DNA of 64,000 bases from Ignavibacteriota bacterium (lineage in GTDB: Bacteria; Bacteroidota; Ignavibacteria; Ignavibacteriales; Melioribacteraceae): contig JADJGF010000001.1 of the NCBI GenBank assembly GCA_016708125.1, positions 2,192,001 to 2,256,000 on the forward strand, in the 5' to 3' direction. The notes under the pieces were generated by a model that had not been told where the DNA came from, made no database searches, and saw only the letters and a list, made by a program, of their open reading frames with translations. A program made the position numbers and the translations under genes. This document shows positions 54,410 to 63,554 of this stretch, piece after piece; the first letter of the stretch is position 1; the number at the start of each line of letters is the position of its first letter.

Positions 54410-55876
54410 ATGCAATTAGAAAATGCTGATTATATAGTAATCTTAATTTATACGATTCTTGTTTCATTCATTGGATATTACGCAAAAAGAAAAGTAAAAA
54501 ACATTGAAGATTATTTTGCCGGAGGAAGAAGTGTTCCATGGTGGATGGCTGCAATTTCACATCACATGAGCGGTTATAGTGCATTTGCTTTTGTGGGTCA
54601 TGCTACAATAGCATACATGAGCGGTTTCTCTATCTGGACATTTTTTGCTGTACCTATTTTTATCGCAATGATTATTGGAGCTTATGTTTGGGCGCCAAAA
54701 TGGGTGAAATTAAATGTCGTTACTCCAATTGAATATTTGGAGCAAAGGTTTGATTTGAAAACTCGTAAACTTTTTGCATGGAGCGGAATTAGTATAAAAT
54801 TTATTGATGAAGGTGTTAAACTTTATTCACTTTCGATAATCGTACATGTTGTTTCCGGTTTTCCAATTGAAGCTACAATAATTGGCTGCGGTTTGGTAAC
54901 AATGATTTACATTATGTTTGGCGGTCTTTGGGCAACAATGCTTACAGATTTAATGCAATTCGTTGTTCAGTTTGCAGCTTCATTTATACTTGTTTACTTA
55001 GTGTTAAATGCTGTTGGGGGTTGGTCAAATATGTGGAAAAGTTTACCCGAAGGACACTCCTCATTATTTAGTGATGCAATTTCACCTTGGTTCATGTTAG
55101 TTTATTTATTTGTTATAATATTAAGTTATAACGGCGGTACTTGGGGATTAGCTCAAAGGTTTTATTCAATAGGTAAACCTTCGGATGCAAAAAAGGCTGC
55201 AATATTATCCGCACTTTTATATTTAATTTATCCTTTAGCAATTTATATTCCAATTTGGTCTGCGCGGTTGGTAATAGGCGAAATTGAAAACCCGGAACAT
55301 GCTTACGTTCTTGTTGCACAAAAGTTTTTTAGTCAAGTATCTCCCGGAATGATTGGATTGTTTATAAGTTCAATATTTGCCGCAACAATGTCAATGATAA
55401 GTGCCGATTTAAATTCATTATCAGCAGTATTTACAAAGGATATTTATCAAAGATCCATCAATGCAAATGCTTCTGAAAACAAACTTGTTAAAATCGGTAT
55501 GATATCAACAATAGTATTTGGATTACTAACAATTGTTTCAGCTTTAATAACTATACATCTTGAAGGCGCCTTTAATACAATGGTTGAATGGTATGCGGCA
55601 ATTCTGGGACCGATCTCAATTCCATTATTATTTGGAATGATATTTAGAAAGCCTACTTGGCGTGGTGCAATTTATTCTTGGGCTTCCGGGTTTATCGCGT
55701 TTGTACTTGTTAAGTTCATTATTCCAATGTTTACCGGAATACAAACCGAGTTTGCACATTATACCGGAGCAGAGCTATTAGTGTCTTTTACAGTATTTTA
55801 TTTTGAAGGAAAAATAAATAAACAAACTCCAGAAGAAATACAAAGTGTTAACCGGTTATTTGAACGAATAAAATAG
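54410..55876 (+). CDS. Sodium:solute symporter family transporter
   Basis: A 488-residue inner-membrane protein with about 13 hydrophobic helices and the SSS family signature region (DYFAGGRSVPWWMAAISHHM near residue 32; later ISADLNSLSAVFTKDIY). SSS members import sugars, amino acids or similar solutes with Na+. Placement between a GH20 enzyme and nagA strongly suggests uptake of GlcNAc or a related aminosugar. Ribosome site AAAGAGAAAAA. Substrate inferred only from context. Confidence 0.9.
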   Translation: MQLENADYIVILIYTILVSFIGYYAKRKVKNIEDYFAGGRSVPWWMAAISHHMSGYSAFAFVGHATIAYMSGFSIWTFFAVPIFIAMIIGAYVWAPKWVKLNVVTPIEYLEQRFDLKTRKLFAWSGISIKFIDEGVKLYSLSIIVHVVSGFPIEATIIGCGLVTMIYIMFGGLWATMLTDLMQFVVQFAASFILVYLVLNAVGGWSNMWKSLPEGHSSLFSDAISPWFMLVYLFVIILSYNGGTWGLAQRFYSIGKPSDAKKAAILSALLYLIYPLAIYIPIWSARLVIGEIENPEHAYVLVAQKFFSQVSPGMIGLFISSIFAATMSMISADLNSLSAVFTKDIYQRSINANASENKLVKIGMISTIVFGLLTIVSALITIHLEGAFNTMVEWYAAILGPISIPLLFGMIFRKPTWRGAIYSWASGFIAFVLVKFIIPMFTGIQTEFAHYTGAELLVSFTVFYFEGKINKQTPEEIQSVNRLFERIK

Positions 55877-55882
55877 AATAAT

Positions 55883-57208
55883 ATGAAGTTACAAATTATT
55901 AATGGAAAAATACTTGTTCCTTCCGGAGTTGTTAACTCTAATCTTGAAATAGAAGATGGTGTTATAACTTCCGTATCGGATAAAATTAAGAAAGACAATT
56001 CCGCAAAAATTATTGATGCAAAAAATAAATTTATTTTGCCGGGTTTTATTGATCTTCATACAAACGGTATAGCCGGCTTTGATTTAACTAATGGATTATA
56101 CAATTCTGAAAAACAGTCGTTTTCAATAATTAAAGAAGATTATTTAAACGGAATAGAAACATCATTAAAGGCTTATGCAAAACGTGGTACTACTCTTGTT
56201 GGCTTTACTACTCTCGAAGCATCAATAAAAAAAATGAAGAAAATCTTCCAATATATTGCCGAGTTTAAAGATTATTCCAATTCAAAACTCAATGATATTT
56301 TTTATGGCATTTATATGGAAGGTACCTTTATGAAAGATAAAAAATTTAAAGGTGCTCATGACTCAAGATTCTTTTTTGAGCCATCAATAAAATTATTTAA
56401 TGAATTTCAAAAAGCAGCAAAAGGAAATATAAAAATTGTAAATGTTGTTCCGGAATGGGGAAAACCAGCTTTAAAATTAATTGAATATTTGAATAAACAA
56501 AATGTTAATTGTGCTGCAGGCCATACCGGTGCAACCGGTAATGAATATTCTGCCGCAATAAAAAAAGGACTAAATCTTGCCATTCATGTTTTAAACGGTC
56601 CATCATCAACATCCTACAAACCATTTGATAATGGAGGAGCGCTTGAAGCATTTTTAACTTCGGAAAAAATGTTTCTAGAAATTATTCCGGATGGTTATCA
56701 CGTAAGTAAATCATATATACTTGATATAATAAAAAGAAAGGGAATTGATAAATGTATTGCAATTTCGGATAGTATGTTTTCAACAAATATGAAGGGCGTA
56801 AAACAATTTAAAATTAATAATGTGAAAGGTAGAATAAGTAACAACGGAGAATATATTCATATTGTTGGAAAAGAAAATATGAATTCCCTTTTTGGTAGTA
56901 CTTTAACTATGGATAAAGCATTTGCAAATTTATTAACTTGGTTTACACAATCTATTGTTGGCGTATGGAATAAATCACACGAACCTCTTAGTTTTGAATC
57001 TGCACTTGTAAATGCATCAAAAATGTGTTCCGAAAATCCGGCTAAACTACTTGGTATTTATTCAAATGAAAAATCAAATCAAATAATTCCAACCGGAAGC
57101 ATTGAAGTTGGGAAACGTGCAGATATAATTTTATCAGAAATTACTAAAAATAGAAAAGGTTATAAAATTAATATCTCAAAAGTTTTTCTAAAGGGTGTTG
57201 AAATCTAA
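55883..57208 (+). CDS. nagA: N-acetylglucosamine-6-phosphate deacetylase
   Basis: A 441-residue amidohydrolase. It converts GlcNAc-6-phosphate to glucosamine-6-phosphate plus acetate. It shows LPGFIDLHTNGIAGFD (metal-binding HxN), GHTGAT, LAIHVLNGPSS (H), PDGYHVS (H) and catalytic D in ISDSM (E. coli SDA). It is somewhat longer than E. coli NagA (about 382 aa), with an insert before the HTGAT motif. It begins 6 bp after the transporter gene. The phosphorylated substrate implies a GlcNAc kinase, which is not in this window. Confidence 0.88.
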   Translation: MKLQIINGKILVPSGVVNSNLEIEDGVITSVSDKIKKDNSAKIIDAKNKFILPGFIDLHTNGIAGFDLTNGLYNSEKQSFSIIKEDYLNGIETSLKAYAKRGTTLVGFTTLEASIKKMKKIFQYIAEFKDYSNSKLNDIFYGIYMEGTFMKDKKFKGAHDSRFFFEPSIKLFNEFQKAAKGNIKIVNVVPEWGKPALKLIEYLNKQNVNCAAGHTGATGNEYSAAIKKGLNLAIHVLNGPSSTSYKPFDNGGALEAFLTSEKMFLEIIPDGYHVSKSYILDIIKRKGIDKCIAISDSMFSTNMKGVKQFKINNVKGRISNNGEYIHIVGKENMNSLFGSTLTMDKAFANLLTWFTQSIVGVWNKSHEPLSFESALVNASKMCSENPAKLLGIYSNEKSNQIIPTGSIEVGKRADIILSEITKNRKGYKINISKVFLKGVEI

Positions 57209-57210
57209 AA

Positions 57211-58446
57211 ATGAAATATAAATCTAATCTTAAAATTATTTTATTTGTTTTGATACTATCAAACATTATCGTTTTCCCGCAAAAGCAAAGAGCAATGTGG
57301 GTTTGGAATAGTTCAAATGAAGTGAATAATATTATAAATAATTTAGGAGAATACAGAAAACAATTATTTGATTTTTGCAAAAGTCCGCATGGAAATTCTG
57401 ATAAGAAAATTACGCACTTATTTTTTAGCTGCAGCGGTGCAATTTATTCATACCAAGAAAATCTAAAAAATTTTATTGCAGAAGCCTCGGATAGCGGAAT
57501 AACAGTTGAATATCTCGATGGTGATCCGACTTGGGCAACGTATAAACAATATAATGGTTTTGATAGAATTGCAAAAGTTTTAGAATTTAATGCAAATTCA
57601 AAAAATGAAAAAGAAAAACTAAAAGGTATTCAATTTGATGTTGAACCATATTTATTAACTCAAGCGAGAGGATATCAACCGCCACATTGGGATACAGATA
57701 AAATGACAGTATGGGAGACTTACGTAAATTATATGGATAGCTGCCAAACATTGGTTGATAACGGAGATAGTAATTTAATATTTGGTATTGCAATTCCACG
57801 TTGGTATGAAAATCAAGTTGGATTAAATGAACTCAAAAGGCTTCAAGAGAAAGTTGATTACGTTGCAATAATGGATTATAATGAAAATGCCGGAGTTATA
57901 ATTAATGATGCAGCAAACGAAATTAATTATGCGGAAGAATTAAATAGAAAAGTATGGATTGGTGTTGAGACTCAAGAAATATCACCGGAAACAGTTTCTT
58001 TCTATGAAGAAGGTGTTTCATTTATGGAATCACAACTGGATAGTGCGTTGTCTGTATATGGAACAAATGAAGTCTTTTTAGGCTTTGCAATCCACGCATA
58101 TAAATATTATAGATTGTTGATTGAAAACCCAACAGCAGTTGAAATAGATAATAACATTCAAACACCAAATGATATTTTACTTAATCAAAATTTTCCTAAT
58201 CCGTTTAATCCAACAACTAAAATTAAATATTCGATTCCGATAAACGAAAAACGTGAAACGTCAAACGTGAAAATATTGGTATTTGATATTTTGGGAAAAG
58301 AAATTGCAACGTTGGTAAACCAAAAACAAAATCCGGGAAATTATGAAGTAACATTTGATGCGAGCGAATTTAACAGCGGGGTCTATTTTTACAAAATAAT
58401 ATCCGGAAATTTTATTGAAACTAAGAAAATGATTTTGATGAAATAA
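57211..58446 (+). CDS. Secreted GH18-like putative glycosidase with T9SS domain
   Basis: A 411-residue exported protein (signal peptide about 1-24). A TIM-barrel-like body opens with QRAMWVWNSS and contains GIQFDVEPYLL (D143, E145), which resembles the DxE end of the GH18 DxxDxDxE motif, and VDYVAIMDYNENA (about 216-228), like the GH18 substrate-binding strand. A T9SS domain (NFPNPFNPTTKIKY ... KKMILMK) ends it. It is probably exported to the surface, where a chitinase- or endo-N-acetylglucosaminidase-like activity would feed the GH20 enzymes. The fold call is from motif resemblance only. It starts 2 bp after nagA, so it is co-transcribed. Confidence 0.65.
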   Translation: MKYKSNLKIILFVLILSNIIVFPQKQRAMWVWNSSNEVNNIINNLGEYRKQLFDFCKSPHGNSDKKITHLFFSCSGAIYSYQENLKNFIAEASDSGITVEYLDGDPTWATYKQYNGFDRIAKVLEFNANSKNEKEKLKGIQFDVEPYLLTQARGYQPPHWDTDKMTVWETYVNYMDSCQTLVDNGDSNLIFGIAIPRWYENQVGLNELKRLQEKVDYVAIMDYNENAGVIINDAANEINYAEELNRKVWIGVETQEISPETVSFYEEGVSFMESQLDSALSVYGTNEVFLGFAIHAYKYYRLLIENPTAVEIDNNIQTPNDILLNQNFPNPFNPTTKIKYSIPINEKRETSNVKILVFDILGKEIATLVNQKQNPGNYEVTFDASEFNSGVYFYKIISGNFIETKKMILMK

Positions 58447-58451
58447 TTTAA

Positions 58452-59588
58452 ATGAAATTTGAATCTCAAAAATTATCCCAAACCAATAGACTCGCATCAA
58501 TTGATGCATTTAGAGGAGCAACAATTGCCGGAATGATAATAGTAATTAATCCCGGTAGTTGGAAATATATTTATCCACCGCTAAGGCACGCAGATTGGCA
58601 TGGATTAACATTAGCTGATCTAGTTTATCCTTTCTTTTTATTTATTGTTGGAGTTTCAATAGTTTTTTCGTTCTCAAAAATTTTAGAACAAAATACTTCA
58701 AAGAAAAGTATTTATCTTAAAATTATTAAAAGAACTGTATTACTTTTTTTATTAGGAATGTTTATTAATACATTCCCGGGTTTTGATATAATTAACATAC
58801 GTATAATGGGTGTCTTACAACGAATTGCACTTTGCTATTTAATTGTATCAGTAATCTTTTTAAACACAAAATTACCAACACAAATATTCCTTTCAATTTT
58901 ATTCTTATTTATCTACTGGGCAATTATGGAATGGGTTTTTATTCCGGAAGTTGGATACGGTTTTTTTGAAAAAGGGAAAAATGCCGCAGCTTATTTAGAT
59001 AAATTTTTATTACATGGTCATATGGGATATTATGAAAAAATGGGCGAACCGGAAGGATTTGTAAGTACGTTACCTTCACTTTCCACAACAATGTTCGGAT
59101 TGTTTGCCGGATATTATTTAAAGAAAAATAAATCACCAAATAAAACAATATTTGCATTTTTATTTTTTGGAATTTTGGGAGTACTTTTAGGATTATTTTG
59201 GTCAATTTGGTTGCCAATCAATAAACATCTTTGGACAAATTCCTACACATTATTAACAACTGGTTTAGCTTTAATTGTTTATTCATTGTTTTATTATTTA
59301 ATAGATGTTCTAAATTATAAAAAAATAGTAAAACCCTTTATTGTTTTTGGTGTGAATGCAATCTTGGTTTATGTACTTTCTATAGTAGTTGCCAAATTAA
59401 TTAATTTACCAAAATTTTTAACTGAAGACGGAAATTCTTATCACATGAAAGCACTTTTTTACAATAATATTTTGGCTCCAATATTTGGAAATTTTAGTGC
59501 TTCATTAATATTTGCTTTATTGTATACTTCAATATGGTGCGGGTTGATGTGGATATTGTACAACAAAAAAATATTTATAAAAGTGTAA
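58452..59588 (+). CDS. nagX: NagX/HGSNAT-like membrane protein (COG4299)
   Basis: A 378-residue inner-membrane protein with about 11 hydrophobic helices. Its start, RLASIDAFRGATIAGMIIV and then HADWHGLTLADLVYPFF, matches NagX and human heparan-alpha-glucosaminide N-acetyltransferase. The active-site histidine of HGSNAT aligns with H46. The family transfers acetyl from cytoplasmic acetyl-CoA to glucosamine across the membrane, or in bacteria is proposed to move GlcNAc or chitobiose. Either fits the cluster. It lies 5 bp after the GH18-like gene. Confidence 0.88.
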   Translation: MKFESQKLSQTNRLASIDAFRGATIAGMIIVINPGSWKYIYPPLRHADWHGLTLADLVYPFFLFIVGVSIVFSFSKILEQNTSKKSIYLKIIKRTVLLFLLGMFINTFPGFDIINIRIMGVLQRIALCYLIVSVIFLNTKLPTQIFLSILFLFIYWAIMEWVFIPEVGYGFFEKGKNAAAYLDKFLLHGHMGYYEKMGEPEGFVSTLPSLSTTMFGLFAGYYLKKNKSPNKTIFAFLFFGILGVLLGLFWSIWLPINKHLWTNSYTLLTTGLALIVYSLFYYLIDVLNYKKIVKPFIVFGVNAILVYVLSIVVAKLINLPKFLTEDGNSYHMKALFYNNILAPIFGNFSASLIFALLYTSIWCGLMWILYNKKIFIKV

Positions 59589-59608
59589 AAAACTTTAAGG
59601 TTTTAAAA

Positions 59609-60358
59609 ATGAAAGTTGATAATCTATTTGTCGAAATATATAAAACAAGAGCGGAATGTGGTTTTGCATCGGCAAATGAAATTGCAAAAAAAATAAAAGA
59701 ATTATTGTATGAAAAAGATTCTATCACAATGATTTTTGCTGCTGCTCCATCACAAAATGAAATGTTAGAAAACTTAATAAAAATAAGCGAAATTGATTGG
59801 AATAGAATTACCGCTTTTCATATGGATGAATACGTTGGCATTGATCCCCAAGCTCCGCAAGCGTTTGGTCAATTTTTAAGAGATAGAATTTTTGATAAAG
59901 TTCCATTTAAACAAATACATATTATTGAAACAAAAGGAAAAGACATCAATAATGTTTGTGAGGAATATTCAAAATTGTTAAATGAAAAACCAATTGATAT
60001 TGTATGTATGGGAATTGGGGAAAATGGACATATTGCATTTAATGATCCGCCTTTTGCTGATTTTAATGATTCAAAATTTGTAAAAGTTGTAGAATTAGAT
60101 GAAGTATCAAGACAGCAGCAAGTTAACGATGGTTGCTTTAAGAAAATTGATGACGTACCAAAGCAAGCAATAACATTAACAATTCCAGCGCTTTTTTCTG
60201 GACAATATTTATTTGTAATTGTTCCGGGAAAAACAAAAGCTAAAGCAGTTAAGGAAACTTTACGCGGACCAATTACAGAAAATTGTCCCGCAACAATTTT
60301 ACGAAATCATAAAAACACTAAACTTTATTTAGATATTGATTCATCAGCATTATTATAA
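59609..60358 (+). CDS. nagB: Glucosamine-6-phosphate deaminase-family protein
   Basis: A 249-residue NagB/RpiA/6PGL-fold enzyme expected to convert glucosamine-6-phosphate to fructose-6-phosphate and ammonia. It has HMDEYVG (71-77, D73 matching E. coli D72), GIGENGHIAFNDP and LTIPALF. It belongs to a subfamily without the usual GGTP phosphate loop (here FAAAPSQNEML). The E. coli residues D141 and E148 are replaced by N and D. The ATG at 59609 follows AAGGTTTTAAAA and leaves a 20-bp gap after nagX. The computed longer frame overlaps nagX and is rejected. Product feeds glycolysis, where pfkA at 10.8 kb would act next. Confidence 0.82.
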   Translation: MKVDNLFVEIYKTRAECGFASANEIAKKIKELLYEKDSITMIFAAAPSQNEMLENLIKISEIDWNRITAFHMDEYVGIDPQAPQAFGQFLRDRIFDKVPFKQIHIIETKGKDINNVCEEYSKLLNEKPIDIVCMGIGENGHIAFNDPPFADFNDSKFVKVVELDEVSRQQQVNDGCFKKIDDVPKQAITLTIPALFSGQYLFVIVPGKTKAKAVKETLRGPITENCPATILRNHKNTKLYLDIDSSALL

Positions 60359-60386
60359 ATAACAAAAAACAAAACGAATAAATACA

Positions 60387-62426
60387 ATGAAACAAATTAA
60401 ATTCTTTCCTCAAATATTATTTTTTATTTTTATTCTTTTTTCTATTTGCAACGCAAAAGACAAAAAATCAAACCTTTATTTAATGCCTTGGCCGGAAAGT
60501 ATTCAAATTAATTCCGGAAGATTTCTTTTATCAAAGGATTTTGTAATATCATTAAATAATGAAAATGAAAACCTATTTAAATCCGCACAAAGAGCGTTAA
60601 AGATTATTGCCGATAAAACTGGAATATTTTTTGAAAATCAATTTCCAAAAATTAATTCTTCTGAAATTACATCTCTAAATGTTAATATCAAAAATGTTGA
60701 AGATCTTAAATTAGGTTTAGATGAATCTTATGATTTAGAAATTTCACAAGAAAGAATAATAATTAATTCTGCAAATCAAGTCGGAGCAATGCATGCATTA
60801 TCAACTTTGGTGCAGCTAATTGATTCAGATAGTAACGGATATTTTCTGCCAAGTGTTCAGATAATAGATAAACCCAGATTTCAGTGGAGAGGTTTGTTAA
60901 TTGATGTCTCTCGGCATTTTGAGCCAATCGAAATTATTAAAAGAAATTTAGATGCTTTGGCTGCTGTAAAAATGAATGTCTTTCATTGGCATTTAACGGA
61001 CGATCATGGATTTAGAATTGAATGCAAAGCTTTACCAAAATTGCATGAAATGGGTTCTGACGGTAATTTTTTCACTCATGAACAAATTAAAGAAATAGTT
61101 GAATACGCTGATGAAAGAGGAATAAGAGTTGTCCCGGAGTTTGATTTACCGGGTCATGCGACAAGCTGGTTAGTTGGATATCCGGAATTTGCAAGTGCTC
61201 CGGGACCATATACAGTTGAAAGAAATTGGGGAATTTTTAATCCAACTTTAGATCCGACAAATGAAAAAATTTATGAATTTCTTGAAACATTTTTTACAGA
61301 AATGAGCACACTTTTTCCTGATAAATATTGGCATATCGGAGGAGATGAAAATAACGGAAAGCAATGGGATGCAAATCCTAAAATACAAGAGTTTATGAAA
61401 AACAATAAAATGAAATCAAATCATGAACTTCAGAATTATTTTAATGTACGAGTAGATAAAATTCTTTCTAATCTTAATAAAACAATGGTTGGATGGTATA
61501 CGGATGAAATGCCGGATTTATCTAAAGATTATATTGTGCAAGCTTGGAAAGGCCGAGTTTCGTTATATGAAACTGCAAAAAACGGTTACAGAAGTTTACT
61601 ATCGCACGGATTTTATATTGATCTAGTTCAAACAACAGAATATCATTATTTAAATGATCCAATTCCACCGGACTCAATTTTAGCAGATAGTGTTAAGGAA
61701 AAAATTCTTGGCGGAGAAGCAACAATGTGGGCGGAATTTGTTGGTCCGGAAACCATTGATTCAAGAATTTGGCCGCGTACAGCAGCCATTGCAGAAAGAT
61801 TGTGGTCACCAAGCGAAGTTAATAATCTGCAAAATATGTTTGAGCGATTAGATAAGGTGAATCTACAACTTGAAACTTACGGACTAACTCATATAAAAAA
61901 TTATGAAATGATGATGAGAAGAATTACCGGGAATTACGATGTTGAAATTTTGAAGAACTTTGTGAATGCAATTCAGCCGCTTTATACGTACTCAAGAGAT
62001 CATCCGCATGTATTTAAATCATTTTATCCGTTATCAAGAATAGTTGATATTTCTCAACCGGATCCAAAGCCGGCAAGGGAATTCAAATTTCTTGTTAATG
62101 AATTTCTTGAACAAAAAAGTTTAGATCAAAAAAAATATAATTCAATTAAAAATCAATTAGAATGTTGGCGAGATAATCATATAAAATTACTTCCCATAAT
62201 TACAAAAACCCCGATTCTAAAGGAGATAGAAACGCTTTCAGAAGATTTATCAAAAGCAGCAGAAATTGGATTGAAATCGCTAGACATTTTGTTAAATAAT
62301 TCCAAAGCTGATGAAAAATGGAAATCCGAAAGCAACGAAATTTTAAATAGCATAGAAAAACCAAGAGGAGAAGTTGAGTTAGCCGTAAAAAAATCAATAG
62401 AAAAATTATTTCAAAAAGTAGAATAA
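60387..62426 (+). CDS. GH20 beta-N-acetylhexosaminidase, full length
   Basis: A 679-residue exported enzyme: signal peptide (1-24), GH20b N-terminal domain (about 28-155, INSANQVGAMHALSTLVQLI), GH20 catalytic barrel (about 160-500) with FQWRGLLIDVSRHF, HWHLTDDHGFRIE, the catalytic pair D320-E321 in HIGGDENNG, and the WAEFVGPE/WPRTAAIAERLW end strands. A helical C-terminal extension (about 540-679) is unusual. It removes non-reducing GlcNAc/GalNAc. It lies 28 bp after nagB in the GlcNAc operon and lacks a T9SS domain, so it is probably periplasmic. Confidence 0.93.
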   Translation: MKQIKFFPQILFFIFILFSICNAKDKKSNLYLMPWPESIQINSGRFLLSKDFVISLNNENENLFKSAQRALKIIADKTGIFFENQFPKINSSEITSLNVNIKNVEDLKLGLDESYDLEISQERIIINSANQVGAMHALSTLVQLIDSDSNGYFLPSVQIIDKPRFQWRGLLIDVSRHFEPIEIIKRNLDALAAVKMNVFHWHLTDDHGFRIECKALPKLHEMGSDGNFFTHEQIKEIVEYADERGIRVVPEFDLPGHATSWLVGYPEFASAPGPYTVERNWGIFNPTLDPTNEKIYEFLETFFTEMSTLFPDKYWHIGGDENNGKQWDANPKIQEFMKNNKMKSNHELQNYFNVRVDKILSNLNKTMVGWYTDEMPDLSKDYIVQAWKGRVSLYETAKNGYRSLLSHGFYIDLVQTTEYHYLNDPIPPDSILADSVKEKILGGEATMWAEFVGPETIDSRIWPRTAAIAERLWSPSEVNNLQNMFERLDKVNLQLETYGLTHIKNYEMMMRRITGNYDVEILKNFVNAIQPLYTYSRDHPHVFKSFYPLSRIVDISQPDPKPAREFKFLVNEFLEQKSLDQKKYNSIKNQLECWRDNHIKLLPIITKTPILKEIETLSEDLSKAAEIGLKSLDILLNNSKADEKWKSESNEILNSIEKPRGEVELAVKKSIEKLFQKVE

Positions 62427-62466
62427 TATTTACAGTGTTTAAAATTTTAAAAATTAAGGTACAAAA

Positions 62467-63519
62467 ATGAAAAAGTTAATTATGATTTGTTTTGTTTTTT
62501 TATTTCAGTTATTAAATGCGCAACATATGGAAATTGTTGTTGAAGAAGGGGACACATTAATAATTCATCCAATTGGGGATTCGATAACCAGAGGCACAGT
62601 TGGAATTACATATAGACAATATTTAAAGGAATTATTAAAGAATATTAACATTCCAATAAATTTTGTTGGTGAATGTATAAATGCCGCAAACTCCGGATCT
62701 GTATGGGATGACTATCCAGAATTATTCAATATTTTAGAAGGTGATATTGAGCATGATGGTTATGGTGGACTTAGAATTGATCAACTTACTGATATGACAT
62801 ATAATACTCGAGGTTATCCAAAGAAAACAATAGAGCAATTGGTGGAAGATAATCCTGCTGATATAATTTTATTAATGATTGGTACAAATGATATAATAAG
62901 TAGCTATCAATTAAGTACTGCTCCAGCAAGATTAGATACAATAATAAGTAGAATATTAAGATCAATGAATGGACATTTAATAGTATCATCAATTCCACCC
63001 ACACCATTACCAATTGCAAATGGAAAAATACAAACATTAAATGCATCTATTCCAAGCATAGTTGATTCTCATTTAGTGCGAGGTGATAAAATTTCATTTA
63101 TTGATATTAATGCAATGATGGATAATGATGATATTTCTGATGATGCTTATCATCCCGATAGTTCAGGTTATGTTAAAATTGGAACTGGCTTTTATCAAGC
63201 AATTACAAACATTATTACTGATGTAAAGCAAGAAAAAAAAAACGATGAAACTCCGACAAAATTTGGATTAAAGCAGAATTATCCAAATCCGTTTAATCCC
63301 TCAACAAAAATTGTCTTTTCATTACCGGTAAAATCTCATGTATCCCTAAAAGTGTATGATATATTAGCAAATGAAATTGCAACTCTGGTTAATAGTGAGA
63401 AGGGTAAAGGCAACTATGAATTTAATTTTAATGCATCAAATCTAACAAGCGGTATATACTTTTACAGATTAATAACGGATAATTTTACCGAAACCAAACG
63501 AATGATTTTACTAAAATAA
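62467..63519 (+). CDS. Secreted SGNH hydrolase with T9SS domain
   Basis: A 350-residue exported esterase-like protein: signal peptide (1-19), SGNH block I PIGDSITRG with nucleophile S39, block III IGTND, and block V DDAYHPDSSGY supplying D and H. A C-terminal T9SS domain (NYPNPFNPSTKIVF ... KRMILLK) follows. SGNH enzymes in such clusters commonly remove O-acetyl groups from glycans, which would help the hexosaminidases. The substrate is inferred. It lies 40 bp after the GH20 gene, with an AAGGTAC ribosome site. Confidence 0.85.
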   Translation: MKKLIMICFVFLFQLLNAQHMEIVVEEGDTLIIHPIGDSITRGTVGITYRQYLKELLKNINIPINFVGECINAANSGSVWDDYPELFNILEGDIEHDGYGGLRIDQLTDMTYNTRGYPKKTIEQLVEDNPADIILLMIGTNDIISSYQLSTAPARLDTIISRILRSMNGHLIVSSIPPTPLPIANGKIQTLNASIPSIVDSHLVRGDKISFIDINAMMDNDDISDDAYHPDSSGYVKIGTGFYQAITNIITDVKQEKKNDETPTKFGLKQNYPNPFNPSTKIVFSLPVKSHVSLKVYDILANEIATLVNSEKGKGNYEFNFNASNLTSGIYFYRLITDNFTETKRMILLK

Positions 63520-63554
63520 ATTTTATTATTTAAAAGAAATTTAAAGAGGAATAT

